A stretch of 64,000 nt of DNA from CAIMZW01 sp037133095 (GTDB lineage: Bacteria; Actinomycetota; Actinomycetes; Nanopelagicales; Nanopelagicaceae), in NCBI GenBank assembly GCA_037133095.1, contig JBAXOT010000001.1, positions 76,302 through 140,301 on the forward strand, in the 5' to 3' direction. Both the position numbers and the translations under genes were made by a program. The notes beneath the pieces are model-generated. The model saw only the letters and a list, made by a program, of their open reading frames with translations, ran no database searches and had not been told where the DNA came from. Positions 35,867 through 45,216 of this stretch are shown one piece after another; the stretch's first letter is position 1; the number at the start of each line of letters is the position of its first letter.

Positions 35867-36475
35867 CTAAGCCGTCTCCATTTCCAGAGCGCGCCAGCAA
35901 TACCAAGCAACCACGCTTTGAAATCCGGCAAAGTTCGAGCCCAATTCATCAAGGGCTTTTGGCTCAATCTGCTCTGGCAACGAGTGAAGTTTTTCCCAGC
36001 CTCTTCGGACACCTAAATCGCCAACGGGCCAGACATCAAGTCTGCCAAGGTGAAACATGAGAAACATTTCTACCGTCCATCGACCGATGCCCCAAAGGGA
36101 TACCAACTCTTCGGAAATATCGTCATTGGTCATATAGCGAAACTTGTGGAAATTGATGGTCTTATCCAGGGTTGCTGTAGTCAATTCGTTGATGGCTCTT
36201 ACTTTGGCATTAGATAGACCACAACTTCGTATTTGGTCAGAGTCAAGCTTCGAGATGAACTCGGGTCGAATTTTTCCGCCGGCTAATTCGCGCAATCGCC
36301 GGGCAATCGAATCCGCTGCTTTAATCGAAAGTTGCTGGGAAATTATGCTGTCAACCAAGGTTTCGTAATGGCTCTGCGAATTTCGCTTTCGTCCAATTGT
36401 GCAAAGTTCGGATCTCTTAACTAGATCGGAAAACACTGGATCGGCTTTGGCAATTTTTCGAGTAATCACGCGCAT
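35867..36475 (-). CDS. HhH-GPD DNA-3-methyladenine glycosylase (AlkA-like)
   Basis: About 202 residues. The helix-hairpin-helix is in LVSLWGIGRWTVEMFLMFHL, and the catalytic Asp follows in DVWPVGDLGVRRG. YETLVDSIISQQLSIKAADS is the usual helical start. It removes alkylated bases in base-excision repair. The ATG at 36475 has GAGG five bases upstream; a GTG at 36499 (5 bp after the previous gene) would add eight residues. It lies downstream of the DUF4389 gene, probably by chance of compaction. Confidence 0.87.
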   Translation of the reverse strand: MRVITRKIAKADPVFSDLVKRSELCTIGRKRNSQSHYETLVDSIISQQLSIKAADSIARRLRELAGGKIRPEFISKLDSDQIRSCGLSNAKVRAINELTTATLDKTINFHKFRYMTNDDISEELVSLWGIGRWTVEMFLMFHLGRLDVWPVGDLGVRRGWEKLHSLPEQIEPKALDELGSNFAGFQSVVAWYCWRALEMETA

Positions 36476-36503
36476 TTGCGCCTCGGTAATTAAAGCCACA
36501 GGG

Positions 36504-37106
36504 CTAGTTTGTGAGCGAGAAACTTGGATATTCGTCCGTAACCAAAATAATCGCATAGCCACTCACGCGATTCCAGTAGGCGATGACGCCATATGCGGGG
36601 CCGGCAGCCCAATCTGGATACTGTCCAGTACCTGAAGTGATTATCCATGCGAAGAAGGTGATAAAAAGTGCGTAGATCACATAGACCGCACCGAAGATAT
36701 ACAGCGGAATTGCCAGAAGCCATTTAAAGAGGGGTGCAAATTGGTTAAGGGCCTTTCCTTCATTGACATCCGGGAATTCGATGGAGACGACATCGTTTGA
36801 TTCGATCGAAGGGTATTCATCGGTCAATAGAAAGAGATAAGCAAAAATGCGCACCGTCAAACCCATGAGTGCCTTGTTAAAGGCGAGCACGTAACTTGGG
36901 TACTTTCCGCGGAAGAGGAGAGCCAAAAGCGCTGGATAGACGAGAAAACCACTTGAGGCAAGCAGTGCTGAATTGGTAGAAGTTTGCGAACCAAAAGAAC
37001 CGAGAAAAATCATAACTGGAACAACCAAGATGCCACGAAGGAAGACAGTTCGGCGATTTCGCAACCCTGAGGTAACCGAAATATGAGTAATTACTTGCTT
37101 AGACAT
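36504..37106 (-). CDS. DUF4389-domain membrane protein
   Basis: 200 residues from an ATG with AGGAG six bases upstream. About four to five membrane helices. The paired segments RIFAYLFLLTDEYPSIESN and SGYAIILVTDEYPSFSLTN repeat the (L/V)TDEYPSF motif that marks DUF4389 proteins, common in Actinobacteria. Function unknown. It diverges from the TerC gene across about 95 bp. Confidence 0.82.
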   Translation of the reverse strand: MSKQVITHISVTSGLRNRRTVFLRGILVVPVMIFLGSFGSQTSTNSALLASSGFLVYPALLALLFRGKYPSYVLAFNKALMGLTVRIFAYLFLLTDEYPSIESNDVVSIEFPDVNEGKALNQFAPLFKWLLAIPLYIFGAVYVIYALFITFFAWIITSGTGQYPDWAAGPAYGVIAYWNRVSGYAIILVTDEYPSFSLTN

Positions 37107-37200
37107 AGCTGACTCCTGAGGGTTGCGGTAATTGCCTAGAATTGAGATGTTGCTGGTGTAGTTTGCCATGTTACCGTCAAGGCTAAAAGGGGTATGGATT

Positions 37201-38088
37201 TTGTCTAGAAGTGTCTGGGTGATAACGCTCTTGGCCTTAATTCTGGTTTTAGGTTTCGATTTTGCACTTGCTTTTGCGAATCGAAATCGGAAAACCAGCC
37301 TGAAGGCTGCCGTAACGTGGACCGTTTTATACGTATCAATGGCTGTCGCCTTCGGTTATTCACTCGGAATTTGGTCGACCAGCAGAGCCAGAAGCGAATT
37401 CTTTGCAGGGTGGATTACCGAATATTCGCTCTCTTTTGACAATCTCTTTGTCTTCATCTTAATTCTTGCTCGTTTAAAAATTGCAAAGGAAAAAGAAGAG
37501 TTGGTTTTACTCGTGGGAATTGTCTCCTCTCTATTCCTACGTGGCATATTTATTGCAGGTGGCTCAGCATTGATCAATCGTTGGTCCGCCACCTTTTTCC
37601 TCTTCGGTGGATTTCTCATTTACACGGCGATTTCTCTTGTTAAGGAGAGCGAGGAGGAAGAGTGGAAAGAAGGTCGGCTACTTACTTTGCTGCGAAAGCG
37701 AGGGGCTTCGACTTTCGTCGTGGCGCTCATCGCCATAGCAACTACAAATGTGCTTTTCGCTTTTGACTCGATTCCAGCAATCTTTGGGCTCACAAAGAAT
37801 CCCTACATAATTGTCACGGCCAATGTCTTTGCCCTCATGGGATTGCGTCAGCTCTATTTCCTCATCGGTGGTTTGATGCAAAAGTTGCTGTACCTGACCG
37901 AAGGCCTGGCTGCGATTTTGGGATTCATAGGAATCAAGTTAATTATCGAAGCCGCTCACTCTCAAGGCTGGGAAAAAATCGGAAATTTCGACGTTCCCCA
38001 GATTTCTTTGCAAGTAAGTTTGATATTTATAGTTATCGTGCTTTCAACTACCACGGCCGTTAGCCTCTGGAAAAGTGGAAGGCAATAA
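37201..38088 (+). CDS. TerC-family integral membrane protein
   Basis: About 295 residues, eight to nine membrane helices. Family features: ITEYSLSFDNLFVFILIL and FAFDSIPAIFGLTKNPYI with the conserved acidic residues inside helices, then NVFALMGLRQLYFLIGGL. TerC/Alx proteins are linked to tellurite resistance and to manganese export during Sec-dependent folding. The TTG at 37201 has AAGGGG eight bases upstream and is preferred over an ATG at 37168 that would overlap the divergent promoter region. Confidence 0.85.
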   Translation: MSRSVWVITLLALILVLGFDFALAFANRNRKTSLKAAVTWTVLYVSMAVAFGYSLGIWSTSRARSEFFAGWITEYSLSFDNLFVFILILARLKIAKEKEELVLLVGIVSSLFLRGIFIAGGSALINRWSATFFLFGGFLIYTAISLVKESEEEEWKEGRLLTLLRKRGASTFVVALIAIATTNVLFAFDSIPAIFGLTKNPYIIVTANVFALMGLRQLYFLIGGLMQKLLYLTEGLAAILGFIGIKLIIEAAHSQGWEKIGNFDVPQISLQVSLIFIVIVLSTTTAVSLWKSGRQ

Positions 38089-38115
38089 TCGTATGAAAGA
38101 TAAACGCGGTGGAAC

Positions 38116-39267
38116 ATGGTAAAAATTGAAACGATGTCACTTGATCATCTTCGTACACATCGAAGTGAGAAGTTTCGCAGTTACGACCTAGATGTTCTGC
38201 CACTCCCGGTTGCTGAGATGGACTTTGAAATAGCCACCCCAATTCGCGATCTTCTGATCGAGATGGCGACCAACTCCGACACTGGATATTTAGGACCTGT
38301 TCCAGAACTCGCGAACAACTTGGCAATCTTCGCTCGTGATAAGTGGGGCTGGGAGATTGATACACACAATGTATTTGTGGCTGCAGATGTCGGGGTCGCT
38401 ATGGTGGAAATGGCGCGCACTGTGGTCCAGCCGGGTGACGCCATCATCATCAACTCTCCCGTTTATCACAATTTCTTTAATTGGACCAAGGAATTACATT
38501 GCTCACTTATTGATATACCACTCAAGAACGAACTGCTGAACTATTCTCTTGATTTTGATGCGCTGGAGCAGGCTTATAAGAACGGTGCCAAGATTCATTT
38601 TCTTTGCAACCCACACAATCCGGTAGGAACAGTTTTTAATCGCGCTGAACTCTCCCGCCTCGCAGATCTTGCACACAAGTATGGCGTGGCTATATTCAGC
38701 GACGAGGTCCATGCGCCGTTGGTTTTTCCTGGCACTGAATTCGTGCCCTTCCTCTCCGTCAGCGATACTGCTCGCGAAGTAGGAATCTGCACAACTGCGG
38801 CCAGCAAATCGTGGAACCTCGCAGGGCTTAAATCGGCGACGATTGTGGTGGCAAGCCAGCGATGGCGAGATCGCGCGCTTTCAATGCCTGCCGCAGTTCA
38901 TTATCGCGCATCACTATTTGGTGCATTCTCGGCTGCAACGGCATACACCTGCGTTGAATGGTTGGATGCTCTACTTGTGGTTCTCGACCGAAATCGCAAG
39001 TTTCTGGCCGAGCAATTGAGCTCGAAATTGCCTGAAGTGGGTTACCGCCTTCCAGACGCCACTTATCTAGCCTGGCTGGACCTTTCAAAGTTAAATCTGG
39101 GTCCAAACCCGGCAGATATCTTGCTGGCAGAAGGCAGGGTCGCATTTAGTCCTGGAATAAATTTCAGTGCCGATACTTCGCAATTTATTCGACTTAATTT
39201 CGCGACGAGTGAGGCCGTTATTTCTGAGGCAATTGATCGAATCGTGAAAGTGGTGCAGGGGAAATGA
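38116..39267 (+). CDS. MalY/PatB-type PLP C-S lyase (cystathionine beta-lyase-like)
   Basis: 383 residues, fold-type I. VLPLPVAEMDFEIATPI at the N-terminus is the MalY/PatB signature; CNPHNPVGTVF and FSDEVHAPLVFPG follow, and the PLP lysine is in AASKSWNLAGLKSA. Enzymes of this group cleave the C-S bond of cystathionine or cysteine conjugates. It overlaps the FAD protein (ATGA), and a second transsulfuration-type gene follows, so the operon probably handles sulfur amino acids or their adducts. Confidence 0.85.
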   Translation: MVKIETMSLDHLRTHRSEKFRSYDLDVLPLPVAEMDFEIATPIRDLLIEMATNSDTGYLGPVPELANNLAIFARDKWGWEIDTHNVFVAADVGVAMVEMARTVVQPGDAIIINSPVYHNFFNWTKELHCSLIDIPLKNELLNYSLDFDALEQAYKNGAKIHFLCNPHNPVGTVFNRAELSRLADLAHKYGVAIFSDEVHAPLVFPGTEFVPFLSVSDTAREVGICTTAASKSWNLAGLKSATIVVASQRWRDRALSMPAAVHYRASLFGAFSAATAYTCVEWLDALLVVLDRNRKFLAEQLSSKLPEVGYRLPDATYLAWLDLSKLNLGPNPADILLAEGRVAFSPGINFSADTSQFIRLNFATSEAVISEAIDRIVKVVQGK

Positions 39268-40820
39268 CCTTTGAACCGGATTTCGACGTCCTGATTGTTG
39301 GTGGCGGACACAATTCACTTGTCGCCGCTTGTTACTTAGGTAAAGCCGGGTTGCGGGTAGGCGTTCTCGAAAAAAATTCAGAGTTTGGCGGTGCAACTGT
39401 CAGCCAGCGAGTATTTCCCGATTTTGATGCGCGCTTATCTCGCTATTCATATTTAGTCTCACTTTTACCTGATCAAATAATTGAAGACTTGGGTTTATCT
39501 TTTACGACACTATCGCGCTCGGTCTCCTCCTACACTCCGGTTAACCATGAGGGAACCGAGATGGGGTTACTAGTTGATTCCGATCTCAGTGCGGCAACTA
39601 AAGCGAGTTTCGTCGAAGTTACTGGATCTGATTCTGATTTCGATGCGTGGCAAAACTTTTATGGTTCGGTCCGCCATTTGGCTCAGATTGTCGCTCCGAC
39701 CCTGTTGTCGCCACTGCCTTCTCGCACCGAACTTCGGGACTTGGTCAATGATCCAATTTGGGATGCCATTGTCGAACGTCCACTCGGCGAGGTTCTCGAG
39801 CGCACCTTCGGATCAGATCTCATAAGGGGCGTTGTTTTTACTGATGGATTAGTTGGAACTTTTAGTGATGCGCATTCTTTTTACGCCAACATTTGTTTTA
39901 TCTATCACCTGATTGGGAATGGAACTGGCGAGTGGCGGGTACCTCGCGGTGGAATGGGGGGATTGGTCAGCGAACTACTGGAGTTGGCAAAGATTTATGG
40001 CGTGACTCTCGTGGCAAACACCGAAGTTAAAGAGATTGAGCCTGGAACCGGTGGTTACATCGCAAAAACCAGCAAAGGCGAAAGTTTTACTTCGAGATAT
40101 TTATTGGCAAATTGCGCGCCACAAGTTCTCGCTACCATGATAGATATGCCTGATGTTAAAAGTCTTGACGGCAGCCAAGTGAAAATCAACATGTTGCTGA
40201 AGAAGTTGCCTCGATTGAAAAGCGGGATTGATCCCATGCGCGCCTTTGCGGGGACTTTTCACATTGATGAAAGTTATACGCAATTTCAAAAAGCTTTCGA
40301 AGAGGCGAGCCGAGGCGAAGTCCCCAATCGAATCCCTGCGGAAATGTACTGCCATACGTTAACTGACCCGTCGATTCTGAGTCCGCAATTGCAAGAACAG
40401 GGTTACCAGACCTTGACCCTCTTCGCTTTTCACACGCCTGCGGCGCTTTTTGATAGTGATCCACAATCGGTCACGGCTCGTATTACCGCCAAGGTCTTGC
40501 GGCAACTCAATGAATATCTCGTTGATCCTATTGAAGACTGTTTAGCGGTCGCCTCCGATGGCTCGCTCTGTATTGAAGCGAAAAATCCCCTTGATATCGA
40601 ATCAGAGACTGGCTTGCCCCGTGGGAATATATTTCACAAAGATTTATCCATGCCCTTTCGGGAAGATGATCAAGAGATTCGTTGGGGAGTGGAGACGACC
40701 CATAAGAATCTTTTTCTTTGCGGGGCTGGCGCGATAAGAGGTGGCGGCGTGAGTGGTATTCCTGGTCATAATGCGGCAGCAGCCGTCCTGGAGGCTGAGT
40801 TCGCCCGAGTGAAAGGTTAG
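39264..40820 (+). CDS. FAD-dependent oxidoreductase (PYROXD2/CrtI-like)
   Basis: 518 residues. The Rossmann FAD motif is at the N-terminus (VLIVGGGHNSLVAACYLG), ALEKN-type acidic end VGVLEKN, and the C-terminal FAD contact is FLCGAGAIRGGGVSG. The layout is that of phytoene-desaturase-like amine oxidases and PYROXD2. There are no carotenoid genes nearby, so phytoene is an unlikely substrate. The flanking PLP lyases suggest an amine or sulfur-containing substrate, which is a guess. Confidence 0.8.
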   Translation: MTFEPDFDVLIVGGGHNSLVAACYLGKAGLRVGVLEKNSEFGGATVSQRVFPDFDARLSRYSYLVSLLPDQIIEDLGLSFTTLSRSVSSYTPVNHEGTEMGLLVDSDLSAATKASFVEVTGSDSDFDAWQNFYGSVRHLAQIVAPTLLSPLPSRTELRDLVNDPIWDAIVERPLGEVLERTFGSDLIRGVVFTDGLVGTFSDAHSFYANICFIYHLIGNGTGEWRVPRGGMGGLVSELLELAKIYGVTLVANTEVKEIEPGTGGYIAKTSKGESFTSRYLLANCAPQVLATMIDMPDVKSLDGSQVKINMLLKKLPRLKSGIDPMRAFAGTFHIDESYTQFQKAFEEASRGEVPNRIPAEMYCHTLTDPSILSPQLQEQGYQTLTLFAFHTPAALFDSDPQSVTARITAKVLRQLNEYLVDPIEDCLAVASDGSLCIEAKNPLDIESETGLPRGNIFHKDLSMPFREDDQEIRWGVETTHKNLFLCGAGAIRGGGVSGIPGHNAAAAVLEAEFARVKG

Positions 40821-40829
40821 GCTTGCAAC

Positions 40830-41969
40830 ATGGCATTGGAAGATTTGAGTTCGACTGATTATTCACCAGAGACGAAGGTTGTTGCAGCCGGGCGTCCTGC
40901 GCGCATTCCTGATGGCGATCTAAATACCCCAATTTCACTCAGTTCGACCTTCCATCCAGGTGGACCTATGGGGTACGGACGCTATGGCAATGAAACTTGG
41001 ACTGCACTAGAGAGCGCGATTGAATCCCTCGAGCATGGCAAGACGCTGATTTTTTCCTCGGGAATGGCCGCGATTAATGCAGTCTTCTCGTTGTTGCCGA
41101 TCGGCTCGGTTGTGACAGCATCTCGAAATGGCTACACCGGGGTCATGGTCGTCCTTGATAATTTAGCAAAATCTGGTCACCTGGAAGTTCGGTTTGTCGA
41201 TGTTGCCAATACCGAAGAGGTTCTCGCAGCTCTGCCCGGCACCTCTCTCTTGTGGTTGGAATCTCCAACAAATCCGGCTTTGGAAGTGGCGGATCTTCCG
41301 ACGCTGATTTCTGCGGCAAAGGCGATGGGCTGTGGCGTCGCGGTGGATAACACCTTTGCGACGCCGTTACTGCAACAGCCGTTGCTTCTCGGCGCCGATA
41401 TTTCAGTTCATTCCGTGACTAAGTATCTTGCCGGTCACAGCGATGTCTTGCTCGGCAGCGTTTCGACTCGAGATCTGGCGCTCTACAAGCGAATTGAGGA
41501 TGCCCGGAAATTTGGCGGGTCTATTGCTGGACCTTTCGAAGCATGGCTTGCACTGCGTGGATTTAGAACGTTGGCACTTCGCATGGAGCGGGCGCAGTCG
41601 AACGCCATGGAACTCGCCACTCGACTTCAATCCCATTCGGCAGTAGAGCGGGTTCGATACCCAGGACTTCCGACGGACCCACACCACCAGCGGGCAAGGA
41701 GTTTCATGGCTGGTTTCGGTGCCGTCCTTTCCATTGATGTAAAAGGTGGCGCACGAGCTGCCGACAAGGCTTGTGAAGCATCTCGTTTAGTTACATATGC
41801 GACTTCTCTGGGCGGTGTGGAATCACTGTGGGAGCGGCGTCATCGATGGAGTATTGAGAGCCCCTCGATTCCTGTGAATTTAGTTCGTCTCTCAGTAGGG
41901 ATTGAGGAAATTGAAGATTTGTGGCGCGATATTGATCAAGCCTTACTTACATCTCAGCTACCGGATTAA
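40830..41969 (+). CDS. Trans-sulfuration PLP enzyme (cystathionine gamma-lyase/synthase family)
   Basis: 379 residues, Cys/Met metabolism PLP family. YGRYGNETWTALESAIESLE, FSSGMAAINAVFSLL, DNTFATPLLQQPLLLGADIS and the PLP lysine in HSVTKYLAGHSDVLLG are clear. The chain is slightly short but complete. Lyase versus synthase cannot be decided from sequence. It follows the FAD protein after 9 bp with AAAGG upstream. With the PatB-like gene the operon holds two different C-S enzymes. Confidence 0.86.
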   Translation: MALEDLSSTDYSPETKVVAAGRPARIPDGDLNTPISLSSTFHPGGPMGYGRYGNETWTALESAIESLEHGKTLIFSSGMAAINAVFSLLPIGSVVTASRNGYTGVMVVLDNLAKSGHLEVRFVDVANTEEVLAALPGTSLLWLESPTNPALEVADLPTLISAAKAMGCGVAVDNTFATPLLQQPLLLGADISVHSVTKYLAGHSDVLLGSVSTRDLALYKRIEDARKFGGSIAGPFEAWLALRGFRTLALRMERAQSNAMELATRLQSHSAVERVRYPGLPTDPHHQRARSFMAGFGAVLSIDVKGGARAADKACEASRLVTYATSLGGVESLWERRHRWSIESPSIPVNLVRLSVGIEEIEDLWRDIDQALLTSQLPD

Positions 41970-42034
41970 TGCGATTCTCGCCACGTTTAGGCGCTGTTCA
42001 TCACAACCAGCGGGAATTTGCCACCTGGTAAGGG

Positions 42035-42046
42035 TAGATTTGTCTC
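42035..42046 (+). promoter_or_regulatory. -10 element of a leaderless promoter (50-residue membrane protein)
   Basis: TAGATT, six bases (tgtctc), then the ATG at 42047. This is identical in layout to the promoters of manB and the glycosyltransferase at 43907, and it is the main support for the very short gene downstream. Confidence 0.5.
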
Positions 42047-42199
42047 ATGATCAAAGCGATTCGAAGGCTGCTAGGAACTTTCGCGTTTCTCGCCTTTATT
42101 TTTGGTGCGCTGAAGTCGGTTTACCAGTGGCTGGCGCGAAGTGAAGATGATAACCACGAAGTCTTTACTGATGAAGACGAGTACGAAGACAGTCTGTGA
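42047..42199 (+). CDS. Small single-span membrane protein with acidic tail
   Basis: 50 residues: basic N-terminus (MIKAIRRLLG), one hydrophobic helix (TFAFLAFIFGALKSVYQW), then a strongly acidic tail (EDDNHEVFTDEDEYEDSL). It has a leaderless-type promoter, and its stop overlaps the GTG of the next gene (GTGA), the coupling seen throughout the window; both argue that it is real. I do not recognise the family. It may be a small partner of the downstream membrane protein. Confidence 0.62.
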   Translation: MIKAIRRLLGTFAFLAFIFGALKSVYQWLARSEDDNHEVFTDEDEYEDSL

Positions 42200-42576
42200 G
42201 TGATCTTTATCAGCCTGGTGTCTGCAATATCGGCCCTCAGGAAATACGTCGTCGTCGCTTGGTTGGATATTTTGGTCTTCTAATTACGATAGCAACCGCC
42301 TTCTTGTTGCAACAACACCACTCTTCTCGGATTACTCGTTTTTCCATTTTCTTCCCAGCGATGGTTTTTTCCTTCGGTTGGATTCAAGCCAAGAAGAAGT
42401 TCTGCATGGGGTTCGGACTTGCGGGGACATTTAACTTCGGCAAACTCGGAAATCTAGACCGAATCGAGATGGAGGTATTTCGCAAACAAGATCGAGACAC
42501 CGTCATCAAAATGGCACTTCAGGCGATCGCCGTGGCCTTGGTAATTACTGCGCTCGAACTAATGCTTCCGCTGTAA
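42196..42576 (+). CDS. Conserved membrane protein with CNIGPxEIxRRR N-terminus
   Basis: 126 residues, four predicted membrane helices. The N-terminal stretch PGVCNIGPQEIRRRRLVGY and the FCMGFGLAGTFNFG segment between helices look conserved; I recall similar N-termini in membrane proteins of diverse bacteria but know no function. A short cysteine-containing cytosolic motif followed by arginines may bind a partner or lipid. GTG start coupled to the 50-residue protein. The 3' end overlaps the converging SulP gene by 18 bp. Confidence 0.72.
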   Translation: MSDLYQPGVCNIGPQEIRRRRLVGYFGLLITIATAFLLQQHHSSRITRFSIFFPAMVFSFGWIQAKKKFCMGFGLAGTFNFGKLGNLDRIEMEVFRKQDRDTVIKMALQAIAVALVITALELMLPL

Positions 42577-43836
42577 TTTTCGCTGAACAAATTGCCCGAC
42601 ACTGATAAAAATCGAGCCAATAATAATTCCCCAAATTAAGTCGATGAGAAGTACCGACATTGAGGTGATGGCTATGGTGGCAATATTTAATTTTGTAGTC
42701 TTGAGTAATTCTTTTAGATTGGCCGGGCTGGCAATTCGATAAGAGGTTCCTATCAAAACGCCGCCCAGGGCAGCCGTGGGAACATGTGAAATCACGGGGC
42801 TGAGGACGAGTACAACAAGTACCAGGAAGAGCGCATGGAAAATCGAGGCCAACCTGGTTCGTGCTCCCGATCGAACATTGACGCTCGTCCGCGCAATCGC
42901 ACCGGTTGCAGGCATGCCACCTAGAACTGAGGCAAACAAGGTGGCGAGGCCTTGACCAAAGAGCTCACGATTAGGGTGATATTTCGCCTCTGGGTCATGG
43001 ATTTTTGCCATTTGATCTGCAACCCGGGCTGATAAAAGAGACTCGATCGCCGCCAGTAGTGCGATTTCCACTGCCGCAATGGCGAGCACTGAAAACTTCG
43101 CATCATGAAAATTGGGATTAATGGGATTAAAGATCTTGCGAGGAAGTGCACCCACCGTCGACACTTTTAAGTGCAAAAAAAGTGAGATCACAGTGGAAAA
43201 AACGATGGCAACAAAACTTGCTGGCACATGAAACTTCAGCCGAACTTTCTTGGCGACGTGAGGGTAAGAAAATTTCACTGCGAGCGTTAGTAGAACCAAG
43301 AAGACCGCGGACCAATGTAAACCTGCGGCCAGAGCATTTTTGAGGGTATGGAATGCCACCAAAATTGTTTTATCTCCGGCAGCTTTCTTGAAATCCAAGG
43401 CAATCGGCATCTGTTGCAGCCCTATGACCATTGCGATACCTAATGTGAAACCTTCCATCACTGGCCATGGCGTTTTATTGATGATGCTGCCAGCCTTAAG
43501 TACGCCCGAAATTAAAACGAGCGCTCCTGCGATGACTCCAACGGGTGCCAAAATAGCTACTCCGTATTTGGCCACAATGGGAACTAGCACCACCGTCATG
43601 GCACCGGTTGGTCCGCTTACTTGGAACTTGGATCCGCCAAAGATAGCGGCAATCAGTCCAGCGAAAATTGCGGTTATAAGTCCAGATTGCGCACCGGATC
43701 CTGTGGTAATCCCGAAGGCCATAGCGAGTGGCAGTGCAACAATGCCGACAGTTATCCCTGAGATAAGATCACGCCGCCAGTTCAGCCGCAGACCTTGGTA
43801 GTCAGAACGATGAGGAAGAAATTCGCGAAGCGCCAT
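42559..43836 (-). CDS. SulP/SLC26-family anion transporter lacking a STAS domain
   Basis: 425 residues, about 12-14 membrane helices. DLISGITVGIVALPLAMAFG, FQVSGPTGAMTVVLVPIVA and TSVNVRSGARTRLASIFH are SulP hallmarks. The protein stops right after the last helix (GSIFISVGQFVQRKLQRKH), so the C-terminal STAS domain of most SulP proteins is absent and is not found as a separate gene next to it. Sulfate or bicarbonate are the likely substrates. The neighbouring sulfur amino-acid operon would favour sulfate, weakly. Confidence 0.85.
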   Translation of the reverse strand: MALREFLPHRSDYQGLRLNWRRDLISGITVGIVALPLAMAFGITTGSGAQSGLITAIFAGLIAAIFGGSKFQVSGPTGAMTVVLVPIVAKYGVAILAPVGVIAGALVLISGVLKAGSIINKTPWPVMEGFTLGIAMVIGLQQMPIALDFKKAAGDKTILVAFHTLKNALAAGLHWSAVFLVLLTLAVKFSYPHVAKKVRLKFHVPASFVAIVFSTVISLFLHLKVSTVGALPRKIFNPINPNFHDAKFSVLAIAAVEIALLAAIESLLSARVADQMAKIHDPEAKYHPNRELFGQGLATLFASVLGGMPATGAIARTSVNVRSGARTRLASIFHALFLVLVVLVLSPVISHVPTAALGGVLIGTSYRIASPANLKELLKTTKLNIATIAITSMSVLLIDLIWGIIIGSIFISVGQFVQRKLQRKH

Positions 43837-43894
43837 GAGGTTGTCAAAGATACCGACTATTCCTCAATTTTTCGTTAATCTCTTCGGCTTTTAG

Positions 43895-43906
43895 TAGATT
43901 GTGCCA
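43895..43906 (+). promoter_or_regulatory. -10 element of a leaderless promoter (GT4 gene)
   Basis: TAGATT, six bases (gtgcca), then the ATG at 43907. This decides the start: the GTG at 43901 lies between the hexamer and the ATG and is probably not used. Confidence 0.55.
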
Positions 43907-45208
43907 ATGCTCACATCGCCCAAGACTCTTCATATTGTGCTCAATGGAGTAGTTGAAGATTCTCGAGTTCTCAAATGTGCTTGGTCATTAGGCAATGCTG
44001 GGTGGGATGTTCTCGTCTGTGCTTCTAGTCCATTTACGCACTCTGATGAATTGAGTATTGGTTATGCGCGAGTAATTAGATTGCCGCTTCGACCAGTGGT
44101 CAACCAAGTAACGCTTGGGCGCATCTTGCGAAAATTGCGCCACTACAAGCGACTTCTTGAGTCAAAGTTTCTTCCGGAAAAGGAACCTCTGATCCCTAAT
44201 TTAAAGCGATCAGTCCATGCAATCTTGCCTGTTGCAATGGACTTTCGTCCCAATGTCGTCCATGCCCACGACTACACAGCTTTGCCGATCGCTGGTGCCA
44301 TAGTTGAGGCACTTACTGCCGCCGGGATTTCGTGTTCGTTGGTGTATGACGCTCATGAATATGTTCCTGGTGTCGCCCACCTTCGCCCACCGCTGATGCA
44401 TCTCTACAGCGATCAGGAGCGTAAATATTCTCAGTTCGCATCCGCAATACTTTCCGTGAGCGAGGGTATGTCGGATCTACTCATTCCTCATCTAAACATC
44501 TCTGCTCGCCCGGAAATCGTTGCAAACGATCCGCTGGTTGAAGGCCAACAACCTGCTTCCCGAAATCTGCGCCAAGATTGTGGAATCGGATCAGATGTCC
44601 CATTGATGGTCTACTCCGGGGCAGTCGCACCACAACGCGGTGTTGCCACTGCAGTAGACGCACTTCATTTATTGCCTAACGTACACCTTGTTGTTATTGC
44701 CAACCCAAGCAATGCGACAGTTAAGAAATTGCAAGACACATATCCGGAATTGCACTCTCGTTTCCATGTGCTTCCTTACGTTCCAAATGCTGAACTTGTT
44801 TCGTATTTATCTGGCGCCGATATTGGATTGATTCCGATTCATCACCGACAAAATCATGAAATTTCCCTCATCACTAAATTTGGCGAGTATATGCAAGCCA
44901 GACTTCCTATCGTAGTCAGCGATGTAAAAACTATGTCCGAAGCCGTTATCGAATTGGGCAATGGTGAAGTATTTGTGGCTGAAGATGTAGTGAGTTTTGT
45001 TACTGCGGTTAAAAAGGTTTTAGCCGACAAAGGAAAGTATCAAACCGCATATACCGAGGAGGTCTTGGCCGAGCGAAGTTGGGAACGTCAAGCCGAAGAG
45101 CTCTTGGCTATTTACAATCGAATCTCTGACGCATCACCAACAGCGCGCGAGCATTTGCCGTTTCGCATCTCCGAGCCGGTACCACTCGAAAGTACCAGCA
45201 CGCCCTAA
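43907..45208 (+). CDS. GT4-type glycosyltransferase
   Basis: About 433 residues, GT-B fold. N-terminal domain: LHIVLNGVVEDSRVLKCAWS and VVHAHDYTALPIAGA. C-terminal domain: VYSGAVAPQRGVATAVDALH, a donor-binding region YLSGADIGLIPIHH and the FGEYMQARLPIVVS acidic motif. It is cytosolic or membrane-associated and probably adds a sugar to a surface glycan. It converges on the minus-strand glycan operon, whose last gene ends 8 bp away, and probably serves the same polymer. Confidence 0.83.
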   Translation: MLTSPKTLHIVLNGVVEDSRVLKCAWSLGNAGWDVLVCASSPFTHSDELSIGYARVIRLPLRPVVNQVTLGRILRKLRHYKRLLESKFLPEKEPLIPNLKRSVHAILPVAMDFRPNVVHAHDYTALPIAGAIVEALTAAGISCSLVYDAHEYVPGVAHLRPPLMHLYSDQERKYSQFASAILSVSEGMSDLLIPHLNISARPEIVANDPLVEGQQPASRNLRQDCGIGSDVPLMVYSGAVAPQRGVATAVDALHLLPNVHLVVIANPSNATVKKLQDTYPELHSRFHVLPYVPNAELVSYLSGADIGLIPIHHRQNHEISLITKFGEYMQARLPIVVSDVKTMSEAVIELGNGEVFVAEDVVSFVTAVKKVLADKGKYQTAYTEEVLAERSWERQAEELLAIYNRISDASPTAREHLPFRISEPVPLESTSTP

Positions 45209-45216
45209 GGCTGAAG

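Noticed and set aside
39264..40820. Phytoene desaturase of a carotenoid or actinorhodopsin pathway
   Set aside because: No crtB, crtE, lycopene cyclase or rhodopsin gene in the window; the flanking genes are PLP sulfur enzymes.
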